DNA of 5,291 nucleotides, taken from the NCBI GenBank assembly GCA_012511135.1, contig JAAZGQ010000041.1, positions 1 through 5,291 of the forward strand. Direction: 5' to 3'. The notes under the pieces are model-generated. The model did no database searches and had not been told where the DNA came from. It worked only from the letters and a program-made list of their open reading frames with translations. Shown here one piece after another: positions 1-5,291 of this stretch (positions within the stretch are counted from its first letter, which is position 1; each line of letters starts with the position of its first letter). The translations under genes and the position numbers were made by a program. The DNA is from Bacteroidales bacterium (GTDB taxonomy: Bacteria; Bacteroidota; Bacteroidia; Bacteroidales; UBA1402).

Positions 1-1
1 A

Positions 2-1096
2 GCAGCAGACAGCTGGCGTGCTGAACTCAGTCTTGAGGGACAGATGACAGCCTGGACCCTGGCCGGCTTTGAACAAACAGGTTTGCTGCAAAGCGGAGGC
101 CGTTTTGTACCCACTCTTAAAGGGAATCTGAGTTTTAATCCTCAGAGCTCTTTTCAAATGGAAGCTTCCCTGCATATGTACGGGAATCTTGATTTCAGCA
201 AATTCAACTATCAGGGAGCTACCGGCAGGATCAATGCATACCGGCTCTGGCTTGCTTACCGCCGGGAACAATTTGAGATGAGGGCGGGCTTACAAAAAAT
301 CAACTTCGGGCAGGCCAAAATGTTCCGCCCGCTGATGTGGTTTGATGCCATGGATATCCGTGACCCCCTGCAACTAACCGAGGGGGTGTACGGATTGTTG
401 GGAAGATATTACTTCGAAAACAACAGCAATATTTGGCTTTGGTGTCTTCTGGGCAATCAACAAGCCAAAGGCTGGGAAATAGCCGGATCAGAAAGATGGA
501 TCCCCGAATGGGGTGGCCGCCTGGAACTGCCTGCCGGCAGCGGTGAAATTGCCCTGAGCAGCCATTACAGATCTCTTCGTAAAGAAATCAGTCTTAGCGG
601 AACAGATTATCCCGGCGAATTTCGCTGGGGCCTGGACGGCAAATGGGATTTGGGCCCCGGCCTTTGGTTCGAAGCCAGCTCCTGTATCAGTTCAGGCAAG
701 ACGCTGTTGATTCCGCGATTTCAGGATATGCTTAACCTGGGAATGGATTATACCTTTCCCTTGGGTAACGGCCTGGGATTTACGCTGGAATATTTGTATT
801 ACCACAGCGGAAGCAAGTTTCTGCTGGATGACATCAAGCTTCATTTGCTGGGAAGTATGTTGAATTATGCCCCCTCTATTCTGGACAATCTGAGTGCCAT
901 GGTGTTTTATCTGCCGGCCGCAGACAAGTTGTTTAATTACCTAAGTTGGGGAAGAGTGTACGATAACTGGAGTTTTTATTTAATCGCTTACCTGAATCCC
1001 ACCGACATACAGATGCCCGGGCCGGGCAGTAGCTCAGAGTCGTCCGGACTTTATTTGGGTAAGGGCTTACAGGTAATGGCCAGTTATTATTTTTAA
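2..1096 (+). CDS. Outer-membrane beta-barrel (porin-like) protein, 5' end cut off by the window
   Basis: This is the C-terminal 364 residues of a probable outer-membrane beta-barrel. The frame is open from base 2 to the TAA at 1094-1096. The first in-frame ATG (44) is probably internal, because the 14 codons before it (ending SWRAELSLEGQ) already read like a barrel strand, so the true start lies upstream. The protein is rich in aromatic and alternating polar/hydrophobic strands separated by Gly/Asn/Asp turns, has no long hydrophobic helix, and ends in ASYYF, the aromatic C-terminus expected of a BAM-assembled barrel. The segment RAGLQKINFGQ (residues 80-90 counted from the ATG), followed by a Trp-Phe-Asp/Met-Asp-Ile-Arg-Asp-Pro stretch, resembles the 'RxGxQxxxWG...D...P' region of DUF1302/porin-like barrels; this is recognition by eye. 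It lies 28 bases before the ABC ATPase gene, suggesting it is the outer-membrane partner of that transporter. The barrel call is fairly sure; family and function are tentative. Confidence 0.75.
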   Translation, partial: AADSWRAELSLEGQMTAWTLAGFEQTGLLQSGGRFVPTLKGNLSFNPQSSFQMEASLHMYGNLDFSKFNYQGATGRINAYRLWLAYRREQFEMRAGLQKINFGQAKMFRPLMWFDAMDIRDPLQLTEGVYGLLGRYYFENNSNIWLWCLLGNQQAKGWEIAGSERWIPEWGGRLELPAGSGEIALSSHYRSLRKEISLSGTDYPGEFRWGLDGKWDLGPGLWFEASSCISSGKTLLIPRFQDMLNLGMDYTFPLGNGLGFTLEYLYYHSGSKFLLDDIKLHLLGSMLNYAPSILDNLSAMVFYLPAADKLFNYLSWGRVYDNWSFYLIAYLNPTDIQMPGPGSSSESSGLYLGKGLQVMASYYF

Positions 1097-1124
1097 ACCG
1101 AACAATCTTTTATTTAAACGCCAT

Positions 1125-1805
1125 ATGATAGTAGAAGTTAAGCATTTGACAAAAAAATTCCCGGTGGGTAAGGCTTATTTTACTGCACTGAAAGACCTGA
1201 ATCTCAGCTTTGCCGAAGCTGAATTCACCGGCTTGGTAGGTCCCAGCGGTTCGGGCAAAACCACTTTGCTCAACATTATTGGTTCGCTGGATGTGCCCAG
1301 CGAAGGGGAAGTTATTGTACTGGGCAAATCCGTAGGCCGTCTCAGTCCGCCCGAAGCTGCCCTGCTGCGCAAACAGGAACTGGGTTTTATTTTTCAGAAT
1401 TACAACCTGCTGCCTGTTTACACCGTGTTCGAAAATGTGGAATTTCCGCTTTTATTACTGGATATGCCGGCCCGTGAGCGCAAAAAAAGAGTACTGGAAA
1501 GCCTTAGCTGGCTGGGGTTGAGCGACAAAGTAAACTCACGTCCCGCACAGCTTTCGGGAGGCGAATGTCAGCGGGTAGCCATAGCCAGAGCCATGGTGAA
1601 GCGCCCGCGCCTGGTACTGGCCGACGAACCTACCGCCAACCTGGATTCTGTCAATTCGCACAACATACTTCAGGCTATGCTTAAGCTCAACCAGGAGCTG
1701 AAAACCAGTTTTATTTTTGCTACTCACGACGAAAAAGTGATAGGCTACCTGAAACGGATCATTCAGCTCGAAGACGGGCGCGTGGCCGAAGACCGCCTGG
1801 TTTAA
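1125..1805 (+). CDS. ABC transporter ATP-binding protein, LolD/MacB type
   Basis: This 226-residue cytoplasmic ATPase would drive the two permeases encoded just downstream. All nucleotide-binding motifs are intact: Walker A GPSGSGKTT (39-47), Q-loop Gln91 in FIFQNYNLLP, signature LSGGE (143-147), Walker B VLADEP (164-169) with catalytic Glu168, D-loop NLDS (172-175) and the switch His201 in ATHD. The length and the LLPVYTVFENVEFPL segment after the Q-loop are typical of the LolD/MacB/FtsE-like group, which pairs with FtsX-fold permeases rather than importers. The signature continues ECQR where QQQR or ERQR is usual; the essential residues are unaffected. The ATG at 1125 puts the first strand (IVEVKHLTKKF) at the normal distance from Walker A. 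It has no Shine-Dalgarno sequence, only an A/T-rich leader. It follows the barrel gene by 28 bases and precedes the first permease by 34. The class is secure; calling it true LolD, rather than a paralogue with another cargo, is not possible from sequence alone. Confidence 0.95.
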   Translation: MIVEVKHLTKKFPVGKAYFTALKDLNLSFAEAEFTGLVGPSGSGKTTLLNIIGSLDVPSEGEVIVLGKSVGRLSPPEAALLRKQELGFIFQNYNLLPVYTVFENVEFPLLLLDMPARERKKRVLESLSWLGLSDKVNSRPAQLSGGECQRVAIARAMVKRPRLVLADEPTANLDSVNSHNILQAMLKLNQELKTSFIFATHDEKVIGYLKRIIQLEDGRVAEDRLV

Positions 1806-1839
1806 ATAAATAACTGCTGTTTACATCAATTACACTATT

Positions 1840-3009
1840 ATGAAATTGTTTAAAACTGCTTTAAAAAGCCTGCTTGGAAATGGCCTCAAAACCTGGCTGA
1901 CGGTGTTTGTGCTGTCTGTTTCCTTTGTGCTTATCATTTTTATGCAAGGCTTGCTCGAAGGCTGGAGCCGACAGGCGGTGATCGATGCCGTTGCCTGGGA
2001 AATAGCCGGAGGCCAGTATTGGAGCGAGGCTTACGATCCTTACGATCCCTTCTCGCTGGATTCCTGCGCCCGGGACATTCCGGATCAATTAATGCCGGCT
2101 GCTGAATCGGGCCTGCTCGAAGCCGTGCTGATCAGCCAGGGAACTATCTATCCACAGGGACGTATGCAGGGAGTAATACTCAAAGGCATCGATCCGGAAC
2201 AGCAAATTGTAAAACTACCCACTCGGCTTCTGGCCGGCGAAGGCCCGGAAATCCCCGTAATCATAGGAGCGCACATGGCCAAACAAGCCCACCTGAAAGA
2301 AAATGACCTGGTGACCTTGCGCTGGAGAGATGCCAACGGCACTTTCGAAGCCGCCGACCTTAGAATAGCCGGAATTTTCGTTACTACTGTACCAACCATT
2401 GACAACGGACAGATCTGGCTTGCTCTTGATAAACTGCAAAGTATGATGCTCAGAGAAAACCAGGCAAGTATACTAATTGCTTCACCCGATTACGAAGCCC
2501 AACAACTGGAGGGCTGGCTTTTTAAGGATGTGGAAGAACTGAGCAGCAATACTATTGCTATGGTCAAAGCCAAATCGATGGGCATGGCTATTTTTTATCT
2601 TATCTTTTTGCTGCTTGCTCTGCTGGCCATATTTGATACCCAGACTCTGGCAATCTTCAGACGTCAACGCGAAATCGGAACTCTGGTGGCCCTGGGAATG
2701 ACCCGAAAACAAGTACAATGGCTTTTCACGCTCGAAGGCAGCCTGAACGCACTGCTGGCCATAGCTCTGGGCTGCCTCTATGGTATACCCTTATTTATTT
2801 ACCTCAGCACGAATGGACTTAGCTTCCCTATAGACGTCAGTGAATTTGGCTTACCGGTGTCAGACGTGATGTATCCCTATTACAGCCTGAAGCTCATTGT
2901 GGGTACCATCGTGTTTATTTTGCTGAGTACTGCCCTGGTGAGCTATCTCCCTGCCCGGCAAATCGCCCGGATGAATCCCACCGAAGCCATACGGGGGAAA
3001 ATGCATTGA
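1840..3009 (+). CDS. ABC transporter permease 1, FtsX/LolC-E superfamily
   Basis: This 389-residue inner-membrane protein has the LolC/LolE/MacB plan. There is one N-terminal transmembrane helix (about 17-37), a large periplasmic domain (about 40-245), and three C-terminal helices (about 247-272, 299-322 and 350-371). The periplasmic part carries MacB_PCD-like features: GVILKGIDPEQQIVKLP (111-127) and an 'IIGAHMAKQAHLKENDLVTL' segment (141-160) leading into an IAGIF strand. The cytoplasmic loop after helix 2, RRQREIGTLVALGMTRKQV (274-292), is the conserved FtsX-family coupling segment that contacts the ATPase. The tail PARQIARMNPTEAIRG (371-386) is the usual C-terminal signature. The start at 1840 places a short Lys-containing amphipathic helix before helix 1, as in the family. 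It is probably one half of a heterodimer with the next gene, 16 bases downstream, powered by the upstream ATPase. A MacB-type drug or peptide exporter is possible, but the LolA-like neighbour favours lipoprotein or lipid extraction. Confidence 0.92.
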   Translation: MKLFKTALKSLLGNGLKTWLTVFVLSVSFVLIIFMQGLLEGWSRQAVIDAVAWEIAGGQYWSEAYDPYDPFSLDSCARDIPDQLMPAAESGLLEAVLISQGTIYPQGRMQGVILKGIDPEQQIVKLPTRLLAGEGPEIPVIIGAHMAKQAHLKENDLVTLRWRDANGTFEAADLRIAGIFVTTVPTIDNGQIWLALDKLQSMMLRENQASILIASPDYEAQQLEGWLFKDVEELSSNTIAMVKAKSMGMAIFYLIFLLLALLAIFDTQTLAIFRRQREIGTLVALGMTRKQVQWLFTLEGSLNALLAIALGCLYGIPLFIYLSTNGLSFPIDVSEFGLPVSDVMYPYYSLKLIVGTIVFILLSTALVSYLPARQIARMNPTEAIRGKMH

Positions 3010-3025
3010 CTAAATATTTATAGCC

Positions 3026-4297
3026 ATGATCAGATTTTTATTAAAAGGCATATTAAGAGACCGCAGCCGCAGCTTGCTGCCCATTATCGTTGTCAGCCTG
3101 GGAGTTATGATAACGGTTTTTCTTCAGGCCTATATGGACGGAGTTTTGGGAGACAGTATTGAATGGACGGCGCAATTTACAACCGGACATGTAAAAGTTA
3201 TGACCCGGGCTTATCAGGAAAATATGTCCCAAACCCCCAACGACTACGCCCTGACAGACGTGGACATCCTTCAGCCGCAGCTCGAAAAGGATTACCCCGG
3301 ATTAAGCTGGGCTCCCCGTATCCAGTTTGGCGGCTTACTGGATGTTCCCGACGAAAACGGATTGACCAGAGCTCAGGGCAATGTAAAAGGTATGGGCCTG
3401 GAGTTGCTGAATTCATCGGAAGAAATTGAACGCATGCACTTAAACGACTACCTCAGCAGCGGTGACTTTCCTAAACAAGCCGGAGAAGTACTGCTTAGCC
3501 GGGAATTGTTCAATCAGATGGGACTTACACTCGGAGACGAAGTCACCCTGATTTCAAGCGGCATGTGGGGCGACATGGCCATGTACAATTTCAAGGTCTG
3601 CGGAACCCTTCAATTCGGAATCAACAGCCTGGACCGTGGTTTTATGATAGCCGACATAGAAGATCTTCGCCTGGCACTGAATATGGAAAACTCTGCCAGC
3701 GAAATACTTGGTTTTTTAAAGGAAGGCTATTATATAAACAAAGAAGCTCAAAACTTATCCGGGAGTTTCAATCAAAAACAGACCAAGACTCAGGATAAAT
3801 TTTCGCTCCTGATGCTCCCTTTGAGCGATATGAACGGCATGCAGTTTTTCGTGGCCTATGCTCAGCAAATGCAATACCTGATCGTTTTGGTTTTTGTAAT
3901 GGCCATGTCTCTGGTATTGTGGAATGCCGGCTTATTGGGCGGCCTAAGGCGTTACGGAGAATTTGGTCTGCGTCTGGCCATAGGCGAAAACAAACACGAA
4001 CTTTATCGTTCACTGATGGGCGAAGCGGTGATGATCGGACTGTTGGGATCGATTATCGGGGTGGCCTTCGGACTACTGTTTTCGTGGCTTATGCAAAAGT
4101 ATGGCCTGGACATAGGTGATATGTTGAAAGATTCCACTATTATGATGCCTACGGTTATGCGCGCCAGAATTACGAGCACTACTTACTATATCGGTTTTCT
4201 GCCCGGTATTCTGTCCACCCTGATCGGAGCCATGTTGTCCGGTATAGGTATCTACAAAAGACAAACTGCCAGCTTATTCAAGGAGCTGGAAAATTAA
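3026..4297 (+). CDS. ABC transporter permease 2, FtsX/LolC-E superfamily
   Basis: This 423-residue permease has the same topology as its upstream neighbour but a clearly different sequence. Helix 1 is at about 17-37, the periplasmic domain at about 40-280, and the C-terminal helices at about 283-306, 334-356 and 387-410. The periplasmic domain includes GEVLLSRELFNQMGLTLGDE (153-172), the counterpart of the 'IIGAHMAKQAHLKENDLV' segment of permease 1. It also has a longer polar stretch before helix 2 (about 228-275, with Gln/Lys-rich NQKQTKTQDK). The coupling segment RRYGEFGLRLAIGENKHEL (308-326) keeps the Arg-Arg...Glu...Ala-(Leu/Ile)-Gly pattern. The C-terminus is less typical: instead of PARxxxxxxPxEAL it reads YKRQTASLFKELEN. 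It starts 16 bases after permease 1 and ends 22 bases before the LolA-like gene. Two unequal permeases with a single ATPase match the LolCDE arrangement (one LolC, one LolE, two LolD). Which of the two would contact the carrier, the LolC role, cannot be told by eye. Confidence 0.9.
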   Translation: MIRFLLKGILRDRSRSLLPIIVVSLGVMITVFLQAYMDGVLGDSIEWTAQFTTGHVKVMTRAYQENMSQTPNDYALTDVDILQPQLEKDYPGLSWAPRIQFGGLLDVPDENGLTRAQGNVKGMGLELLNSSEEIERMHLNDYLSSGDFPKQAGEVLLSRELFNQMGLTLGDEVTLISSGMWGDMAMYNFKVCGTLQFGINSLDRGFMIADIEDLRLALNMENSASEILGFLKEGYYINKEAQNLSGSFNQKQTKTQDKFSLLMLPLSDMNGMQFFVAYAQQMQYLIVLVFVMAMSLVLWNAGLLGGLRRYGEFGLRLAIGENKHELYRSLMGEAVMIGLLGSIIGVAFGLLFSWLMQKYGLDIGDMLKDSTIMMPTVMRARITSTTYYIGFLPGILSTLIGAMLSGIGIYKRQTASLFKELEN

Positions 4298-4319
4298 AAT
4301 CAATTTCTACCACAATTAA

Positions 4320-5072
4320 ATGCGCTTATATATGAAACAATACATAACAAGCTTGTTCATCCTGCCGCTTAGCCTTAGCATCCTGGCGGAAGACTATCCC
4401 CCTGGCAAAACCATACTCGACCGGGTAGACCAAAACATGAACGCCAGAACTCGCATCGTGCAATCAACTATGGAAATTCAAGGCAACAGAGGCAGCAGAA
4501 CCCTGGAGGTTAAAACCTGGAGCGAAGGCGACAACAAGGCCTTCAGTGAATACCTGGCTCCCGCCCGTGAAAAAGGCAGCAAAATGCTTAAGCTCGATAA
4601 TCAGTTGTGGATATATTCTCCCTCTACCGACCGCATCATACAGATTTCGGGACATATGCTGCGCCAGTCGGTTATGGGCAGCGATCTTTCCTACGAAGAT
4701 ATGATGGATGATGCTGCCCTGTTGGAGCGTTATCAGGCAGAAGTTACGGGAGAAGAAGAAATCCGGGGGCGCCCATGCTGGATACTTGAATTGACAGCCA
4801 TCGTTCCCGAAGTAAATTATTACAAACAAGTTCTCAGTATAGACCGGGAACGCTACGTCCCCCTCAAAGCCGATTATTATTCCAAAAGCGGGAAACTGCT
4901 CAAACGAATCAGTTTCGATAAGGTTGAACAAATCCAGGGACGCTGGTATCCCAAAACTATGCTGTACAAAGATATGCTCAAAGAAGGTAATGGCACTTTG
5001 ATGAACATTGTCTCTTTGGAACTGGACGTAAACATTCCGGCAACTGTCTTCAATAAAGCAAGTTTAAAATAA
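4320..5072 (+). CDS. LolA-like outer membrane lipoprotein-sorting protein, secreted
   Basis: This 250-residue protein belongs, by pattern recognition, to the LolA-like 'outer membrane lipoprotein-sorting protein' group (the PF17131-type relatives of LolA), single-domain periplasmic half-barrels that bind acyl chains. A signal peptide spans about residues 5-23 (Lys, then SLFILPLSLS, then ILA before EDY). No Cys follows the cleavage site, so the mature protein is soluble, not a lipoprotein. Family hallmarks are PAREKGSKMLKLDNQLWIY (81-99), then PSTDRIIQISG, then GSDLSYEDMM (120-129), followed by beta-strand-rich sequence to the end. The likely role is to carry a lipidated or hydrophobic substrate from the two permeases, 22 bases upstream, to the outer membrane. 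The start is ambiguous: ATG 4320 or, four codons later, ATG 4332 (MKQYITS), which gives a more typical signal-peptide n-region. Neither has a Shine-Dalgarno sequence. Family assignment is confident; the cargo is unknown. Confidence 0.9.
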   Translation: MRLYMKQYITSLFILPLSLSILAEDYPPGKTILDRVDQNMNARTRIVQSTMEIQGNRGSRTLEVKTWSEGDNKAFSEYLAPAREKGSKMLKLDNQLWIYSPSTDRIIQISGHMLRQSVMGSDLSYEDMMDDAALLERYQAEVTGEEEIRGRPCWILELTAIVPEVNYYKQVLSIDRERYVPLKADYYSKSGKLLKRISFDKVEQIQGRWYPKTMLYKDMLKEGNGTLMNIVSLELDVNIPATVFNKASLK

Positions 5073-5124
5073 TTTAAGTAAAGCAATCAGACTTGGTCAT
5101 AAGAATTAATTTAGTATAAAATAT

Positions 5125-5146
5125 GTATCCTGCAATCAAAGGATGC
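5125..5146. repeat. Short imperfect inverted repeat just upstream of the candidate -7 box
   Basis: GTATCC (5125-5130) and GGATGC (5141-5146) can pair over six positions (one G-T wobble as RNA) around a ten-base loop. No T-run follows, so it is a poor terminator. It overlaps the place where a -33 element would lie for the TAAATTTG at 5158, which would suit an operator. The arms are short enough to be chance. Confidence 0.2.
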
Positions 5147-5157
5147 TATGAATTGAG

Positions 5158-5165
5158 TAAATTTG
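5158..5165 (+). promoter_or_regulatory. Candidate Bacteroidota-type -7 promoter element (TAAATTTG)
   Basis: TAAATTTG matches the Bacteroidota sigma-ABfr -7 consensus TAnnTTTG exactly and ends 24 bases before the ATG at 5190, leaving room for a short A/T-rich 5' leader. A matching -33 TTTG/TTG box is not visible at about 19-23 bases upstream. The promoter may therefore be weak, activator-dependent, or a chance match in A/T-rich DNA. Confidence 0.45.
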
Positions 5166-5189
5166 CATACTAAAAATTCAGATACACTC

Positions 5190-5291
5190 ATGACCAGGAC
5201 AATTAAGAGTATCAGCCTTATACTCACAGCCTTGCTTATTCTTGGATTGATTTTTCTTCCGGGTATCAAGCGATTAACCGGGCTGGGTTCA
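5190..5291 (+). CDS. N-terminus of an unidentified membrane or secreted protein, cut off by the window
   Basis: An ATG at 5190 opens a frame that stays open for all 34 remaining codons and leaves the window. The peptide begins MTRTIKSISLILTALLILGL. It has positively charged Arg3 and Lys6, a hydrophobic stretch at about 8-25, then Pro-Gly-Ile-Lys-Arg. This is a typical signal anchor or first transmembrane helix in the N-in orientation; no AxA cleavage site or lipobox Cys is visible. It follows the operon in the same direction after 117 bases and has a TAnnTTTG element 24 bases before the ATG, so it may be transcribed separately. The fragment is too short to name a family. Confidence 0.6.
   Translation, partial: MTRTIKSISLILTALLILGLIFLPGIKRLTGLGS

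Larger units (their letters stand above)
5073..5189 (+). other. Intergenic region between the LolA-like gene and the next gene
   Basis: This 117-base A/T-rich gap is by far the longest in the window; the others are 16-34 bases. No strong hairpin followed by a T-run is visible, so no rho-independent terminator can be claimed for the upstream operon. It contains an imperfect inverted repeat (5125-5146) and a TAnnTTTG element (5158-5165), listed separately. No small ORF of note is seen. Confidence 0.6.

Noticed and set aside
1092..1119. TTTAAAC occurring at 1092-1098 and again at 1113-1119 around the barrel stop codon
   Set aside because: A 7-base A/T-rich match overlapping a stop codon is expected by chance; no further copies or dyad were seen.
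1097..1124. Possible promoter for the ABC genes between barrel and ATPase
   Set aside because: The 28-base gap has no TAnnTTTG element and no terminator hairpin before it; co-transcription with the barrel is simpler.
3163..3429. 88-codon + strand frame within permease 2
   Set aside because: It is an alternative frame of a well-supported membrane protein, with low-complexity Arg/Pro-rich content and no motif.
1125..4297. MacB-type tripartite drug efflux system
   Set aside because: MacB is a single-chain ATPase-permease fusion that works with a MacA adaptor and a TolC channel. Here the ATPase and two permeases are separate, no adaptor is present, and a LolA-like carrier follows.
4464..4931. 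155-codon open frame on the - strand inside the LolA-like gene
   Set aside because: It lies wholly antisense to a gene with a signal peptide and family motifs, and its own translation shows no recognisable domain or signal; it is a shadow frame.
5073..5125. Rho-independent terminator after the LolA-like gene
   Set aside because: No G/C-rich stem followed by a T-run was found; only 3-4 base pairings in A/T-rich sequence.

Overview
The window looks like chromosomal DNA of a Gram-negative bacterium, most likely a member of the Bacteroidota. Two outer-envelope components (a beta-barrel protein and a LolA-like periplasmic carrier) indicate an outer membrane. None of the internal start codons has a recognisable Shine-Dalgarno sequence; the leaders are A/T-rich instead. 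The one long intergenic gap contains a perfect TAnnTTTG, the Bacteroidota -7 promoter element. The phylum is an inference from these features; there is no rRNA or marker gene to confirm it.

Layout, all on the + strand: (1) the 3' part of an outer-membrane beta-barrel gene, open to the left window edge and ending at 1096; (2) a LolD/MacB-type ABC ATPase, 1125-1805; (3) a first FtsX/LolC-E-type permease, 1840-3009; (4) a second, different permease of the same superfamily, 3026-4297; (5) a secreted LolA-like 'outer membrane lipoprotein-sorting' protein, 4320-5072. The gaps between them are only 28, 34, 16 and 22 bases, without visible terminators or promoters, so the five genes are most simply read as one operon. 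After a 117-base A/T-rich gap with a candidate promoter, a sixth gene starts at 5190 and runs off the right edge after 34 codons.

The genes can be assembled into a trans-envelope route. The ATPase dimer would energise a heterodimer of the two four-helix permeases, which would pull a lipidated or hydrophobic cargo from the outer leaflet of the inner membrane. The LolA-like protein would carry it across the periplasm, and the beta-barrel would be the outer-membrane partner. This resembles the Lol lipoprotein pathway, but with a co-encoded barrel instead of LolB. No cargo gene is visible, so the substrate is unknown. The family assignments are well supported by motifs; the joint pathway is inference from gene order.

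I saw no RNA genes, mobile elements, CRISPR arrays or clear rho-independent terminators.
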